From positions 1-20,059 of the forward strand of contig NZ_NPEF01000055.1 in assembly GCF_002811955.1 (NCBI RefSeq): DNA of 20,059 nucleotides, given 5' to 3'. Below, piece by piece: positions 1 to 9,244 of this stretch. Each line of letters opens with the position of its first letter. Positions within the stretch are counted from its first letter, which is position 1. The notes under the pieces are model-generated. The model searched no databases. It was not told the DNA's origin and was given only the letters and a program-made list of their open reading frames with translations. Origin of the DNA: Leptospira ellisii (GTDB lineage Bacteria; Spirochaetota; Leptospiria; Leptospirales; Leptospiraceae). The translations under genes and the position numbers were made by a program.

Positions 1-413
1 CCTTTAAAACTTTGGAACTTACCAACTTCGGTCTTTTGAAAGTCGGGGATACGGTCAACTTGGAACGAAGCTCGCTTCCGACGACGCGACTGGGAGGACA
101 TATCGTAAGCGGGCATGTGGACGGAACCGGGAAAATTCTCACGCTCGAAGAAAGGGAAGGGGGGGCTGTGGTTTGTTATACCGTCGGGAACGATCCTTCT
201 CTTTCGAAATACGTCGCCCCCAGAGGAAGTATCACCGTAGACGGGATTTCGCTGACGGTTGTGGATTCCAGACCGGGGGAATTCGACTTGGTTTTGATTC
301 CGGAAACTCTCAAAAAAACGAACGCATCGTTTTGGAAACCGGGCTCGATTCTGAATTTGGAGATCGATCTTGTGGCTCGTTATTTGGAACAACTTCTTAC
401 GTCTCGGAAATAG
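1..413 (+). CDS. ribE: Riboflavin synthase alpha subunit, 5' end cut off by the window edge
   Basis: The enzyme joins two molecules of 6,7-dimethyl-8-ribityllumazine to give riboflavin, the last step of riboflavin synthesis in the cytoplasm. The reading frame is open from base 3 to the TAG at 411-413 and gives 136 residues. Riboflavin synthases have about 200 residues in two similar beta-barrels, so most of the first barrel lies upstream. The end of the first barrel ([10 protein letters not shown]) and the second-barrel signature [13 protein letters not shown] are clear, as are [13 protein letters not shown] and the C-terminal helix [13 protein letters not shown] at 12 could be read as a start, but the preceding in-frame residues (FKT) fit the family, so it is internal. 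ribBA follows 88 bases downstream on the same strand, which suggests one riboflavin operon. The family call is firm. The symbol could be ribC in some naming schemes. Confidence 0.95.
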   Translation, partial: FKTLELTNFGLLKVGDTVNLERSSLPTTRLGGHIVSGHVDGTGKILTLEEREGGAVVCYTVGNDPSLSKYVAPRGSITVDGISLTVVDSRPGEFDLVLIPETLKKTNASFWKPGSILNLEIDLVARYLEQLLTSRK

Positions 414-438
414 TTAAGAAAACGAACTAATACTTCTT

Positions 439-472
439 GAAACTTGGATTTGATTCCAAACATTTAAGTTTC
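439..472 (+). other. Imperfect inverted repeat between ribE and ribBA
   Basis: GAAAC (439-443) pairs with GTTTC (468-472), and directly inside it TTGGA (444-448) pairs with TCCAA (455-459). The result is a nested hairpin with a 6-base loop and a bulge on the 3' side. No T-run follows, so it is not an obvious intrinsic terminator. It could be an mRNA stability or processing element, or chance in AT-rich spacer. I see nothing resembling an FMN riboswitch in these 88 bases. Confidence 0.3.
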
Positions 473-478
473 TGTAGC

Positions 479-1722
<1,244 letters not shown>

Positions 1723-1776
1723 GCTCGAAGAACCTACTCCAGCCGAAGAATCCCAGCCCTCGATTACCGGAAATTT

Positions 1777-1939
1777 TGTCGTAATTCCTATGTCTCTCCG
1801 TCGTCCGGCCGCGCCCCCGCCCGAGTTCGGGTGGTGGAGGCGGGTCCGCGGGAGAAGTCCGGGATCGTTTTCCTATCACGGAATCGCTGTTTTTGCAATC
1901 GAAAATCTTTTCGGGTTTTTCTGTCGTAACTCCTACATG
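1777..1939 (+). repeat. Two copies of a short quasi-palindromic motif, TGTCGTAA(T/C)TCCTA
   Basis: Copy one is at 1777-1790 and copy two at 1922-1935. They differ at one of 14 positions and start 145 bases apart in the same orientation. Each is followed by ATG within a few bases (1790-1792 and 1937-1939), but no sensible reading frame begins there. Extended to TGTCGTAACTCCTACA, the second copy is an imperfect palindrome: its three outer base pairs match. It may be a dispersed intergenic repeat. Confidence 0.45.
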
Positions 1940-1958
1940 AGAAAAATCTCGTCCCGAG

Positions 1959-1992
1959 CGCCGGCCGTTTAGCCGGCGAGCTTTTGTCTTTT
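1959..1992 (+). terminator. Likely intrinsic terminator downstream of ribBA
   Basis: CGCCGGC (1959-1965) and GCCGGCG (1972-1978) form a perfect 7-bp GC stem around the loop CGTTTA. On the plus strand AGC and then a T-rich tail (TTTTGTCTTTT) follow. This fits Rho-independent termination of the ribE-ribBA transcript, although it lies about 240 bases beyond the ribBA stop. It may also insulate the converging gene. Confidence 0.6.
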
Positions 1993-2027
1993 GCGGGTTT
2001 ACAGATTATGGCTTATGGCGGCGCGTA

Positions 2028-2975
2028 TTATTTACCGCTTCGCGTTTTCCATTTCTTGTATATAATGGAACTATAATATAGGATCGTTCCGACTATCAAA
2101 AGAAAGGGCAGCCACCAAAGCAGATAATAGGTTAACTGCAGGAATACGTTCAGGATTCCGACCAGGGCGTTTTTGTATTCCGGAACTTGAACCGCGTCGG
2201 CCGGCGTGGGAATTCCGTAAGAAACGGAAATCGTGGCCCATTGGACGCGGTCCTTGATTTTCCAAGTTTCCTGTTCCGCCAGATCCAACTCGTCTTCGCT
2301 GCTCGAAACGGATTCTTCGATCGCTTCCCAATTTTTGGCGCCCGCTCCGATCTGATTGTTCGCGTTGTTTCTTCTCGCAAGGCGAATTTTTTCCCGGGTC
2401 GTTTTACGTTTTTGCCAAACCATTCCCTCCGTATGATCGACCGTGGAAATTTCCTCCGATAACAACAATCCTAAACGATCCAGTTCCTGTAAGGCTTCGT
2501 AAAGTTTTGCGGAACGGACGTGCATCCGTACGCTCATCGAAGGAAGTCTTCCGTTGAACGCGGAACTGTTCTCGAGATAGCCGTATTTCGAAATGAAATT
2601 CAAAAGTTCCTTTCTGGTTTTTACGAGATCCTCGCATTGATAGGAAAGTTGAATATTGTATTCCAACAGACGTTCGACCCCGATCGCGTTTATCGGAGCG
2701 AATACGGTTCCGAGTTGATTGTCGGCTTGGTCCTTAGCCTCTTTGGCCGGAGCGGTTTCGCCGGAGAGATCGAATTCGGCTTCCCGTTTTTTCTCCGCAT
2801 CCTTACCGGCGCTGGGCGGTGCTGGTGCGGTTTTGGAAGAGCGGGAAAGGATTCCGTCTTCCAAGAAAGGTTCCGAAGGAGCGGAGTTTTCGTTTTGCGG
2901 TTCCTTTTTGCCGCAGGCGATCGCGGTCGCCAAACATAAACTTAGAACGAGCAGTAAAAAACGATTTTGATTCAA
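2028..2975 (-). CDS. DUF4349 family lipoprotein with a C-terminal membrane segment
   Basis: This is an envelope protein of unknown role. From the chosen start it has 315 residues: a signal peptide ending in a lipobox (ATAIA then C21), a Pro/Glu/Lys-rich linker to about residue 85, then a DUF4349 domain. The domain shows the expected pattern: ERLLEYNIQLSYQCEDL, a SMSVRMHVRSAKLYEAL strand-helix, a long charged coiled coil (about 190-245), then WATISVSY. One hydrophobic helix (about 275-305) and a basic tail end the protein. I prefer the TTG start at 2975 because GGAG lies about 8 bases before it. GTG at 2996 (7 residues longer) has no ribosome binding site. Having both a lipid anchor and a C-terminal membrane helix is typical of the family. 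It stands alone on its strand, about 180 bases after DUF2200. Confidence 0.85.
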   Translation of the reverse strand: MNQNRFLLLVLSLCLATAIACGKKEPQNENSAPSEPFLEDGILSRSSKTAPAPPSAGKDAEKKREAEFDLSGETAPAKEAKDQADNQLGTVFAPINAIGVERLLEYNIQLSYQCEDLVKTRKELLNFISKYGYLENSSAFNGRLPSMSVRMHVRSAKLYEALQELDRLGLLLSEEISTVDHTEGMVWQKRKTTREKIRLARRNNANNQIGAGAKNWEAIEESVSSSEDELDLAEQETWKIKDRVQWATISVSYGIPTPADAVQVPEYKNALVGILNVFLQLTYYLLWWLPFLLIVGTILYYSSIIYKKWKTRSGK

Positions 2976-3157
2976 TGGAATTCTCCGGAATGTCACATAC
3001 GTAATCTAACATCCGGGTGGACCCGAATTCCCGTCGAAAACGTTCCCTCGGTCCGGATAAAATCGGACTCAGGGAATGAATTTCCGGTTTCGGGGAACGA
3101 TCGGATTCGTCCTAATACGAAGGATGGTTCGCGCGTTTTATCATGGAATCCGTTCCA

Positions 3158-3568
3158 TTAAAGATCGGATCCTCTCAGAATTTTTTCCATGGACTTCCCT
3201 TTGGCCAATTCATCGATTAATTTATCCAAATAACGAATGTTGCGCATAAGTTCATCCTCGATCTCCTCCACGCGGTATCCGCAGATCATACCTTTGATCA
3301 GGGAGACGTTTTCATTGATTTGCGGAGCCTGGTCGAAAAAATCCTCGAAACTCACCTCGTTCTTGATTTGTTTTAGGAGACTCTTCTGATCGTATCCGGT
3401 CAGCCAACGGACGATCGTATCGACTTCCGCTTTTGTCCTTCCTTTTTTCTCGACCTTTTGTATATAAAGCGGATAAACGCTGGAGAAAGAAGCGGAGAAT
3501 ATTCTAGGTTTTTTTTCGGTCGTTTTCGAATCCGTTTTTTCTTTTTTCATTCCGGGCTTTGACTCCAT
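3158..3568 (-). CDS. DUF2200 family protein
   Basis: This is a small soluble protein of unknown function, 136 residues long. After a Lys-rich, poorly conserved N-terminus (1-21), the whole DUF2200 domain is present: [21 protein letters not shown] (22-42), [17 protein letters not shown] (52-60), the acidic FEDFFDQAP, and the C-terminal block [13 protein letters not shown] followed by [15 protein letters not shown]. Conservation by eye is high along its whole length. ATG 3568 has no clear ribosome binding site. Met7 at 3550 has GGAG about 12 bases upstream and would remove only unconserved residues. The upstream lipoprotein gene stops 9 bases before ATG 3568, so the two are probably co-transcribed, though no functional link is evident. 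Confidence 0.9.
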   Translation of the reverse strand: MESKPGMKKEKTDSKTTEKKPRIFSASFSSVYPLYIQKVEKKGRTKAEVDTIVRWLTGYDQKSLLKQIKNEVSFEDFFDQAPQINENVSLIKGMICGYRVEEIEDELMRNIRYLDKLIDELAKGKSMEKILRGSDL

Positions 3569-3577
3569 TGGGGAATT

Positions 3578-3874
3578 TTACATCGAACCGAAATCCTTGC
3601 GTTCCGGCCAAGTTAATTTAAGAATGGGATCGTTGTCGCATTTTCTTTCCCTTTCCAAAGCTTTTTCGTATAGATCGTAAAAATTTGCGATCAAAATTCC
3701 CTGTGCGGAATCGTTCGACGGGTCCCCGTCCGTCGCGTTTTCCAAAAGTGCGAAAAGCGTAAAATCCCACTCCGTCGTTATATAGTCCAGGTTTTCCCTG
3801 CAGTTTTGCCTTTCTGCATCCGCACAACCGAACAGAATCGATACGACGGCGACCAAAATCGGAAGTCTTAACAT
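3578..3874 (-). CDS. Small putative lipoprotein of unknown function
   Basis: I do not recognise this 98-residue protein. It begins with a short hydrophobic signal peptide and a plausible spirochaetal lipobox, ILFG then C17. The mature part of about 80 residues is acidic, with two further cysteines (C25 and C79) that could form a disulfide, and an Asp/Asn-rich loop (TDGDPSNDS). The ATG at 3874 has a weak purine-rich site (AGAGA) about 9 bases upstream. It ends 9 bases before the DUF2200 gene, which points to a two-gene unit. I infer export and lipidation from the N-terminus only, and suggest no role. Confidence 0.65.
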   Translation of the reverse strand: MLRLPILVAVVSILFGCADAERQNCRENLDYITTEWDFTLFALLENATDGDPSNDSAQGILIANFYDLYEKALERERKCDNDPILKLTWPERKDFGSM

Positions 3875-4004
3875 ACTGTTTCTCTAATATTCTTTTTTGG
3901 ATTACGCTTTGGAATCGGACGAAGAACCGAAGCATTCTCGACGGATCGTTTCGGAGCGGAACTGTCGTGTGCCCGAATATCGAACGAGCGTGAGCGTAGA
4001 AGGT

Positions 4005-4445
4005 CTAATTTAGTTCTTCCGCCAGCGCTATGATGAAACCTTCGGGGCTACGTACGTAACAGAGCAGATAACTATTCTCGTACTGTTCTACTTTGCCGAT
4101 GAGTTGGGCTCCATGGGACTGTAGGCGGGTAAGAACATCCTTGATGTCTTCGACGGCAAACATGATACGACGGATTCCCAGAGTGTTTGCCGGTGCGTTT
4201 TTAGGTTCCGCCTGTATGGCCGCCGGTCTGACAAAACTCATCAACTCCAACCGGCCGGGACCGCCGGGTATACGCATCATCGCGATATCGACCTGCATAC
4301 CTTCCAGTCCCACGACGTGATCGGCCCAGGATCCTTCCACGCGCATTTCCCCCTCCAATTCCATCCCCAACTCCGAGAAAAAAGCGATCGTGGCCGCGAG
4401 ATCCTCTACGACGATGCCTACGTTGTCCATCCGTTTGAGCTTCAT
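4005..4445 (-). CDS. VOC-superfamily (glyoxalase/bleomycin-resistance fold) protein
   Basis: The 146 residues form two beta-alpha-beta-beta-beta modules of the vicinal oxygen chelate fold. Module one begins MDNVGIVVEDLAATIAFF and ends GRLELMSF (about 6-71). Module two begins LGIRRIMFAVEDI and ends GFIIALAEEL (about 89-145). Of the four usual metal positions, two are acidic (E67, and E143 or E144). The two that are usually His are Asn8 and Arg92 or Arg93. As I recall, a subgroup of VOC proteins shares this LGIRR...YENSYLLCY pattern, so this is probably a subfamily trait and not decay. It may use metal differently or not at all. Substrate is unknown. Its neighbours give no pathway clue. Confidence 0.88.
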   Translation of the reverse strand: MKLKRMDNVGIVVEDLAATIAFFSELGMELEGEMRVEGSWADHVVGLEGMQVDIAMMRIPGGPGRLELMSFVRPAAIQAEPKNAPANTLGIRRIMFAVEDIKDVLTRLQSHGAQLIGKVEQYENSYLLCYVRSPEGFIIALAEELN

Positions 4446-4584
4446 GTTTTCGTGTTCTCCGTTTTATTCGTATAATTCGTGTTAGTCGTTCCCGCAGTGT
4501 AACGGTCTAACCTATGTACTTGCGGGGTAGATAGGAACTTGACGTCGGATCGACGCTTCCGCACCTGTGGTTTCTATTTTATAC

Positions 4585-4602
4585 GAATTCGGACTCGAAT
4601 TC
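4585..4602. other. Perfect inverted repeat just after pdxH
   Basis: GAATTCG (4585-4591) and CGAATTC (4596-4602) flank the loop GACT, a perfect 7-bp stem starting 8 bases beyond the pdxH stop. On the minus strand it is followed by GTATAAAAT and not by a T-run. It is therefore either a weak 3'-end hairpin of the pdxH transcript or part of a promoter for the VOC gene: TATAAA lies 2-3 bases further on. Confidence 0.35.
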
Positions 4603-4609
4603 AAAACGT

Positions 4610-5266
4610 TTACGGAGCGACCCGGAACTTTCTCCAAAAAAAATCGGAATCGGGATCCGCGTTTTTTTCGAATACGATCCGATCGTGAAGACGGCTTGCT
4701 CTCCCCTGCCAGAATTCGATACGTTCCGGTCGGACCGCATAACCGCCCCAATACGAAGGAAGGTCGATCTCCTTGTCTTGGAGTTCGTTTTGCAGTTTTC
4801 GGAACCGTTCCTCCAAATAGGAGCGGTTCGGTATCTCGTCGCTTTGCGGAGAGGAGAGAGCGCCGATCTGGGATTCCCTCGGTCTGGAATGAAAGTATTC
4901 CTCCGATTCCCTTCGGGAGACTTTGGACACGCCGCCTTCGATACGAACTTGTCTTTCCAATTCGGGCCAGAAAAAGACGAGACAGGCCAACGGATTCTCC
5001 TCAAGCTCTTTTCCTTTTCTGCTTTCGTAATTCGTAAAAAAGACGAAGGTTCCGTTTTCGATTCCTTTGAGAAGCACCGTTCTTGCGTCGGGTTTTCCGT
5101 CTTTACTCGCGGTCGCCAAAGTCATCGCGTTTACCTCGAAAACTTCGGACAATACCGCTTCTTGAAACCACTTCTGAAAGAATACGATCGGATCGTCTCC
5201 GGTATCGGCTACGTCCAAGGAGGATTTCGTGTAATTGGTGCGTATGGAGGAAAGATCGGATTTCAT
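4610..5266 (-). CDS. pdxH: Pyridoxamine/pyridoxine 5'-phosphate oxidase
   Basis: PdxH is a cytoplasmic FMN enzyme that oxidises pyridoxamine or pyridoxine phosphate to pyridoxal phosphate. The 218-residue length is normal. Visible family blocks are the FMN-binding ARTVLLKG (61-68), FTNYESRKGKEL (77-88), FFWPELERQVRIEG (98-111), the substrate-site YFHSRPRESQIGA (124-136), and the C-terminal WGGYAVRPERIEFWQG with RLHDR (W173-R196). It ends in the typical FRVAP. The start ATG at 5266 lies 9 bases after the cysA stop and has no clear Shine-Dalgarno site, so it is probably read from the cysTWA transcript. PLP is needed by cysteine synthase and other sulfur enzymes, which could explain the company, but that is inference. 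Confidence 0.96.
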   Translation of the reverse strand: MKSDLSSIRTNYTKSSLDVADTGDDPIVFFQKWFQEAVLSEVFEVNAMTLATASKDGKPDARTVLLKGIENGTFVFFTNYESRKGKELEENPLACLVFFWPELERQVRIEGGVSKVSRRESEEYFHSRPRESQIGALSSPQSDEIPNRSYLEERFRKLQNELQDKEIDLPSYWGGYAVRPERIEFWQGRASRLHDRIVFEKNADPDSDFFWRKFRVAP

Positions 5267-5275
5267 ATCTATAAT

Positions 5276-6346
5276 TTAGATCGTATAATCTTCCACATAA
5301 ACCTTCACTTTTTTAAATCGAATGTGTACGGTTTCCCCCGGAAGCAGATTGAGCGTCTGGAATTCGGTGGAATTCAGCTGCGATTCGAGAATCGCTCCCG
5401 TATCCAATCGTTTGAGATCGATCTTTACGGTCCTTCCCGTGGAATGGATATATTGGATCTCGGCGGGAATCGTCTGCGCTTCGATGGGTTCTCTGAGTAT
5501 CTCCACGTCGTAAGGTCGGACGTAACCGACCGCCGATGCGTTCTCCACTTCGGAATGTTCCGGCGTGTCCACCTTGATCTCGCCGAGCTGCGTTTGTCCG
5601 CCCTGAATCCTTCCGTGAAACAGATTCACATCCCCTAAGAAGTGGAATACGAAGGAATTTTTCGGATGATTGTAGACTTCGTCCGGAGTTCCGACCTGTT
5701 CTATTTTACCGGAACGTAATATTACGACCTTATCCGAAACCTCCAGAGCCTCCTCTTGATCGTGCGTTACGAACACGCTCGTTATGTGGATTTCGTCGTG
5801 AAGTCTTCGAAGCCAGTTTCTCAATTCCTTTCTCACTTTTGCGTCGAGCGCTCCGAAGGGTTCGTCTAACAGTAAAAAACGGGGTTCTATCGCGAGAGCC
5901 CTCGCCAACGCGACCCTTTGTCTTTGTCCGCCGGACAACTCGGCAGGATAACGGCCGTGGAAGTTCTCGAGTTGAACCAGTTTTAAGAGGCTCATCACCT
6001 TTTCGCGTATCGCTTCCTTGTTCGGTCTTTCGGAACGTTTTCTCACCTGAAGACCGAACGCGATATTTTCGAAGATCGTCATATGTCTGAAAAGGGCGTA
6101 GTGCTGGAAGACGAATCCGACTCCGCGGTCCTTCGCGTTCTTTTTTCCCACTTCGTTTCCTTCGAAGATCACCTGGCCCGAATCCGCGTCCTCCAATCCG
6201 GCGATGATTCTCAGCAAAGTCGTCTTTCCGGAGCCGGAAGGTCCGAGTAAGGCCACCAAATCCCCGGAAGGGACTTCGAGCGAAAGATTTTCGATCGCGG
6301 TAAAACCGCCGAATCGTTTGGTGATGTTTTTGATTTCGATTCCCAT
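5276..6346 (-). CDS. cysA: Sulfate/thiosulfate ABC transporter ATP-binding protein
   Basis: CysA powers sulfate import at the inner membrane by hydrolysing ATP on the cytoplasmic side of the CysTW channel. The 356 residues hold a complete nucleotide-binding domain: Walker A GPSGSGKT (35-42), Q-loop Q81, signature LSGGQRQR (137-144), Walker B LLLDEP (158-163), D-loop GALD and switch H195. A C-terminal TOBE-like regulatory domain follows (about 245-350). The whole protein matches CysA of the CysTWA type. A good ribosome binding site (AGAGGAG) lies inside the end of cysW, only 2 bases separate the cysW stop from this ATG, and pdxH follows 9 bases after the stop. Operon membership is therefore very likely. 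Molybdate or other oxyanion importers are relatives, but the neighbouring Sbp proteins favour sulfate. Confidence 0.96.
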   Translation of the reverse strand: MGIEIKNITKRFGGFTAIENLSLEVPSGDLVALLGPSGSGKTTLLRIIAGLEDADSGQVIFEGNEVGKKNAKDRGVGFVFQHYALFRHMTIFENIAFGLQVRKRSERPNKEAIREKVMSLLKLVQLENFHGRYPAELSGGQRQRVALARALAIEPRFLLLDEPFGALDAKVRKELRNWLRRLHDEIHITSVFVTHDQEEALEVSDKVVILRSGKIEQVGTPDEVYNHPKNSFVFHFLGDVNLFHGRIQGGQTQLGEIKVDTPEHSEVENASAVGYVRPYDVEILREPIEAQTIPAEIQYIHSTGRTVKIDLKRLDTGAILESQLNSTEFQTLNLLPGETVHIRFKKVKVYVEDYTI

Positions 6347-6348
6347 GA

Positions 6349-7188
6349 TTAAATCTCCTCTTGGAGCGATTCTTCTTTTTTCGTCGTTTTGATCTTACGT
6401 TCCAAGATCTGCTTCGCGACGAGAGTGATCAAAGATAAGAATACCAACAACGACGCGGCGGAGAACGCGGCCACCGAATTGTATTCGTTGTACAAAACTT
6501 CTATCTGCAAGGGAAGGGTGTTCGTTTGTCCTCGGATATGTCCGGACAACACCGAGACCGCTCCGAATTCTCCCATGGCCCTCGCGTTACAAAGGATGAT
6601 TCCGTATAACAGTCCGTATTTGATTCCCGGGACGACGATCTTGAAAAAAACCTGAAGAGGCGAAGCGCCGAGTAAAAGTCCGGCTTCCTCTTCCTCGATT
6701 CCCTGCGACTCCATAAGGGGAATCAATTCTCTGGATACGAAAGGAAGAGTGATGAACACTGTGGCGATCACGAGGCCCGGGGTGTTGAACACTATCTTCA
6801 GATCCATTCCCTCGAGCCAAGGACCGAACCAGCCCTGTCTTCCGAAAAGAAGGATGAAGACGAGACCGGAGATGACGGGAGAAACGGAAAAAGGGGAATC
6901 GATCACCGTCAATAACCAGCTTTTGCCGGGGAACTCGAAACGCGTTATCGAAAACGCGGAGATCACTCCGAAGATCGTATTGAGGGGAACTGCGATCGCG
7001 ACCACGGTCAGAGTCAGTTTTAAAGCGGAGACGGTGTCCGGCTCGCTGATCCCTTCCCAATACGTTTCCAATCCCTTGGAGAATGCTTCGTATAACACCG
7101 TATAGATGGGAAGAATCAGAATCAGTCCCGTGAAGAACAACACGGTACCGATCAGTAGGATGCGGGTAAACAACGATTCCTGTTTCAT
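6349..7188 (-). CDS. cysW: Sulfate ABC transporter permease CysW
   Basis: This is one of the two channel-forming inner-membrane subunits. The 279 residues contain about six hydrophobic helices, starting at about residue 8. The cytoplasmic coupling motif of importer permeases is at about 172-190 ([23 protein letters not shown], here only its core is relevant: EAGLLLGAS), and the sulfate-permease block [15 protein letters not shown] follows. The start overlaps the cysT stop by 4 bases (ATGA), and GAGGAG lies 8-13 bases upstream, so translation is coupled. The two permeases are clear paralogs. This one is assigned CysW from its position after CysT and its GEFGAV sequence. The C-terminus is charged and faces the cytoplasm. 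Confidence 0.94.
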   Translation of the reverse strand: MKQESLFTRILLIGTVLFFTGLILILPIYTVLYEAFSKGLETYWEGISEPDTVSALKLTLTVVAIAVPLNTIFGVISAFSITRFEFPGKSWLLTVIDSPFSVSPVISGLVFILLFGRQGWFGPWLEGMDLKIVFNTPGLVIATVFITLPFVSRELIPLMESQGIEEEEAGLLLGASPLQVFFKIVVPGIKYGLLYGIILCNARAMGEFGAVSVLSGHIRGQTNTLPLQIEVLYNEYNSVAAFSAASLLVFLSLITLVAKQILERKIKTTKKEESLQEEI

Positions 7189-8021
7189 CCGCTTCTCCTC
7201 GCCGAAATGGTCTGAAGTATATTAATTCCCAATAATATTCCAAAAGAGATGACAAGCATGATAAACGCGATCCCGGTCGCCTCTTCGTATTGGTATTGTT
7301 CCAGTTTCGTCACGATCAATAAGGGGAGAATCTCCGTCTTACCGGGCAGGTTGCCGGAGATGAACACGACGGAACCGTATTCGCCGATGCCTCTCGCGAA
7401 CGCCATCGCGGTTCCGGTCACCAAAGGCGGAATCAATTCGGGGAGGATGATTCTTCTGAATATCTGCCATCGATTGGCTCCGAGGCAGTAGGCGGATTCC
7501 TCGAGTTCCTTGGGAAATTCCTCCAATACAGGTTGTACGGTTCTTACCACGAACGGGAATCCTATGAACACAAGAGCGATCACGATTCCGATCGGTGTAT
7601 ACGCGATTTTGATTCCGTACGGATCGAATAATTTTCCAATGATTCCGTTTTTGCTGTATATGGTTGTCAACGCGATTCCCGCCACGGCGGTGGGTAAGGT
7701 GAACGGAAGATCCACGATGGAATCCAGCAGCGATTTGCCAGGAAATTCGTAGCGGACCAGAACCCAGGCGAATAAAAATCCTATGAACAGATTAAGGACT
7801 GCGGCGACCGCTCCCGCCCCGAAACTCAGAAAAAGCGCTGCGACGATACGTTCGTTGGTGAGAAGTTTTAAAAACCCTTCCCATCCGATGGAGGAACTTT
7901 TAAGGAAAAGAGCGCCTAACGGAATCATTACGATCAAGCTGAGATAGGTTATCGTGACCCCGATTCCGAGACCGAAGGACGTTTTTCCATACGGTTTTGT
8001 TCTGAAGTTTAAGGAAAACAT
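7185..8021 (-). CDS. cysT: Sulfate ABC transporter permease CysT (CysU)
   Basis: This is the other channel subunit, 278 residues with about six membrane helices. Recognisable blocks are [16 protein letters not shown] (about 103-118), the ABC coupling loop [20 protein letters not shown] (about 176-195), and [16 protein letters not shown], which marks CysT. The ATG at 8021 is 18 bases after the stop of the binding-protein gene. I see no convincing Shine-Dalgarno sequence before it, so it may depend on read-through ribosomes or a weak site. With CysW it forms the heterodimeric channel fed by one or both Sbp proteins encoded upstream. Confidence 0.95.
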   Translation of the reverse strand: MFSLNFRTKPYGKTSFGLGIGVTITYLSLIVMIPLGALFLKSSSIGWEGFLKLLTNERIVAALFLSFGAGAVAAVLNLFIGFLFAWVLVRYEFPGKSLLDSIVDLPFTLPTAVAGIALTTIYSKNGIIGKLFDPYGIKIAYTPIGIVIALVFIGFPFVVRTVQPVLEEFPKELEESAYCLGANRWQIFRRIILPELIPPLVTGTAMAFARGIGEYGSVVFISGNLPGKTEILPLLIVTKLEQYQYEEATGIAFIMLVISFGILLGINILQTISARRSG

Positions 8022-8039
8022 GATATAGTATTGAAGGTG

Positions 8040-9059
8040 TTATTTCGCCGTTATCTGATCGAAGAGCGCGCCGTCCGCAAAATGTTTTTCCTGCGCGTTT
8101 TTCCAGGAACCCGCCGCGTCGCGGATGGCGAATAGTTTCAAATTATTGAATATATTTTTGTATTTGGGAAGGATTTTGACGTCCGTAGGACGGTAGAAAT
8201 TGCGCGCTATCACTTCCTGAGCTTCGGGCGTATACAGGTATTTGAGGTAACTTTCCGCGACTTTGACGGTTTTGTGTTTTTCGGCGTTTTTCGTTACCAC
8301 TGCCACCGAAGGCTCCGCTAAAATACTCACCGAAGGAAACACGATTTCCACCCCTCCATTTCCTTCCTTTGCGGTTTCGTGCAACGCGAGATGAGCCTCG
8401 TTTTCCCAGGAAATCAATACGTCCCCGATTCCCCGTTGAACGAAGGTGGTGAGGGATCCCCTCGCCCCGGAGTCCAACACGAGCACGTTCGCGTATAATT
8501 TTTTCATGAACTCTTTCGCCTTTTCTTCGGATCCGTATTTCGCTTTTGCGAATCCCCACGCCGCGAGATAGTTCCACCTCGCGCCGCCTCCGGTTTTCGG
8601 ATTGGGGGTGATCACTCCTATTCCGGGTTTTGTGAGATCGTCCCAATCTTTTACGTTTTTGGGATTTCCCTTGCGGACCAAAAACACGATCGTGGAAGTA
8701 TAAGGGGAGCTTTGATGAGGAAGCAGGTTTTCCCATTCGGTGGACAGCAGTTTCGCCTTTTCGGCGATCGCCTCAATATCGTGCGCTAGGGCTAAGGTCA
8801 CCACGTCCGCTTCGAGACCGTCGATCACGGCTCGAGCTTGTTTGCCGGATCCGCCATGGGATTGGTGGATGATCAAATCCTCGCCGGTCTGCTTTTTCCA
8901 GTGTGTGATAAAAAGTTTATTGATCTGCGCGTACAATTCCCTTGTGGGATCGTAGGACACGTTCAAGAGTTTCGTCTCCGAAAAGAGCCCGTTTCCAAAA
9001 GCGGAAAAGAGGAGGAATAATAAGGAACAAAGAAAAAGAGCGGAGGATTTGGATTTCAT
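8040..9059 (-). CDS. sbp: Periplasmic sulfate-binding protein, first gene of the cysTWA unit
   Basis: This protein captures sulfate in the periplasm and delivers it to CysTW. The 339 residues start with a signal peptide (hydrophobic to about residue 27). The mature protein carries the family blocks [101 protein letters not shown] and NFYRPTD. These include the oxyanion-coordinating loops. AAAGGA lies 8 bases before the ATG. The gene has its own promoter region containing a perfect palindrome and heads the sbp-cysT-cysW-cysA-pdxH unit. A second, clearly paralogous binding protein lies just upstream. Thiosulfate (CysP) specificity cannot be excluded from sequence alone. Confidence 0.95.
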   Translation of the reverse strand: MKSKSSALFLCSLLFLLFSAFGNGLFSETKLLNVSYDPTRELYAQINKLFITHWKKQTGEDLIIHQSHGGSGKQARAVIDGLEADVVTLALAHDIEAIAEKAKLLSTEWENLLPHQSSPYTSTIVFLVRKGNPKNVKDWDDLTKPGIGVITPNPKTGGGARWNYLAAWGFAKAKYGSEEKAKEFMKKLYANVLVLDSGARGSLTTFVQRGIGDVLISWENEAHLALHETAKEGNGGVEIVFPSVSILAEPSVAVVTKNAEKHKTVKVAESYLKYLYTPEAQEVIARNFYRPTDVKILPKYKNIFNNLKLFAIRDAAGSWKNAQEKHFADGALFDQITAK

Positions 9060-9244
9060 TCGGATATTCCTTTGAAAGGATCTACAGTAAAGTGAACAAA
9101 TATCTAATTTATTAGATATTTCTATCCAAGAATCGAAAATATTGTTTGAAAGTCAAGAATTTTGTCGGCTTCCTTGGCTTTTTCGTTTTTAGTCAGAAGG
9201 ATAAATGATTCTCTTTTATTGAATTCAAGCGATCTTCTGCAAAG
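9060..9244 (-). promoter_or_regulatory. Promoter region of the sbp-cysTWA-pdxH unit
   Basis: This is gene-free AT-rich DNA between the strong terminator and the sbp start. On the minus strand a TTGACT hexamer occurs at about 9157-9152. A TTGGAT hexamer at about 9129-9124 has TAGATA 17 bases downstream, overlapping the palindrome at 9098-9121. Neither pair is a close match to the sigma-70 consensus, so the exact promoter is uncertain. Its separation from the upstream gene by a terminator makes an independent start here likely. Confidence 0.5.
9098..9121. promoter_or_regulatory. Perfect 24-base palindrome, candidate operator
   Basis: The arms AAATATCTAAT (9098-9108) and ATTAGATATTT (9111-9121) are exact reverse complements around TT. 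It lies 39 bases before the sbp start codon, where a repressor or activator site would be expected, and is too AT-rich to be a good terminator. Its right half, TATTAGATAT (9110-9119), recurs as TATTGGATAT before the porin and as TATTGATAT before the other binding-protein gene. It may be the operator of a sulfur-responsive regulator, but no regulator is encoded in the window. Confidence 0.5.

Larger units (their letters stand above)
1723..2027. other. Gene-free spacer with GC-rich hairpin and short repeats
   Basis: These 305 bases separate ribBA (plus strand) from the converging DUF4349 gene (minus strand). No open frame here resembles a protein family. The spacer holds a very GC-rich hairpin centred on CCCG-agtt-CGGG (1820-1831), whose arms extend imperfectly to about 1812-1839. 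It also holds two copies of a 14-base motif (1777-1790 and 1922-1935) and a terminator-like stem at 1959-1978. I recall similar quasi-palindromic elements from spacers of pathogenic Leptospira, but that is memory and not a search. Confidence 0.6.

Noticed and set aside
1790..1972. Possible 60-residue gene in the spacer after ribBA
   Set aside because: It has no ribosome site, its composition follows the GC-rich hairpin, and it runs into the terminator stem.
3143..3158. ATGGAA/TTCCAT hairpin just beyond the DUF2200 stop as a terminator
   Set aside because: The stem is only 6 bp and AT-rich, and the minus strand continues with TGATAAAACG and no T-run.
4685..5638. 317-codon open frame on the plus strand opposite pdxH and cysA
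   Set aside because: It spans two well-identified genes on the other strand, has no family resemblance, and its arginine- and phenylalanine-rich content is typical of an antisense shadow.
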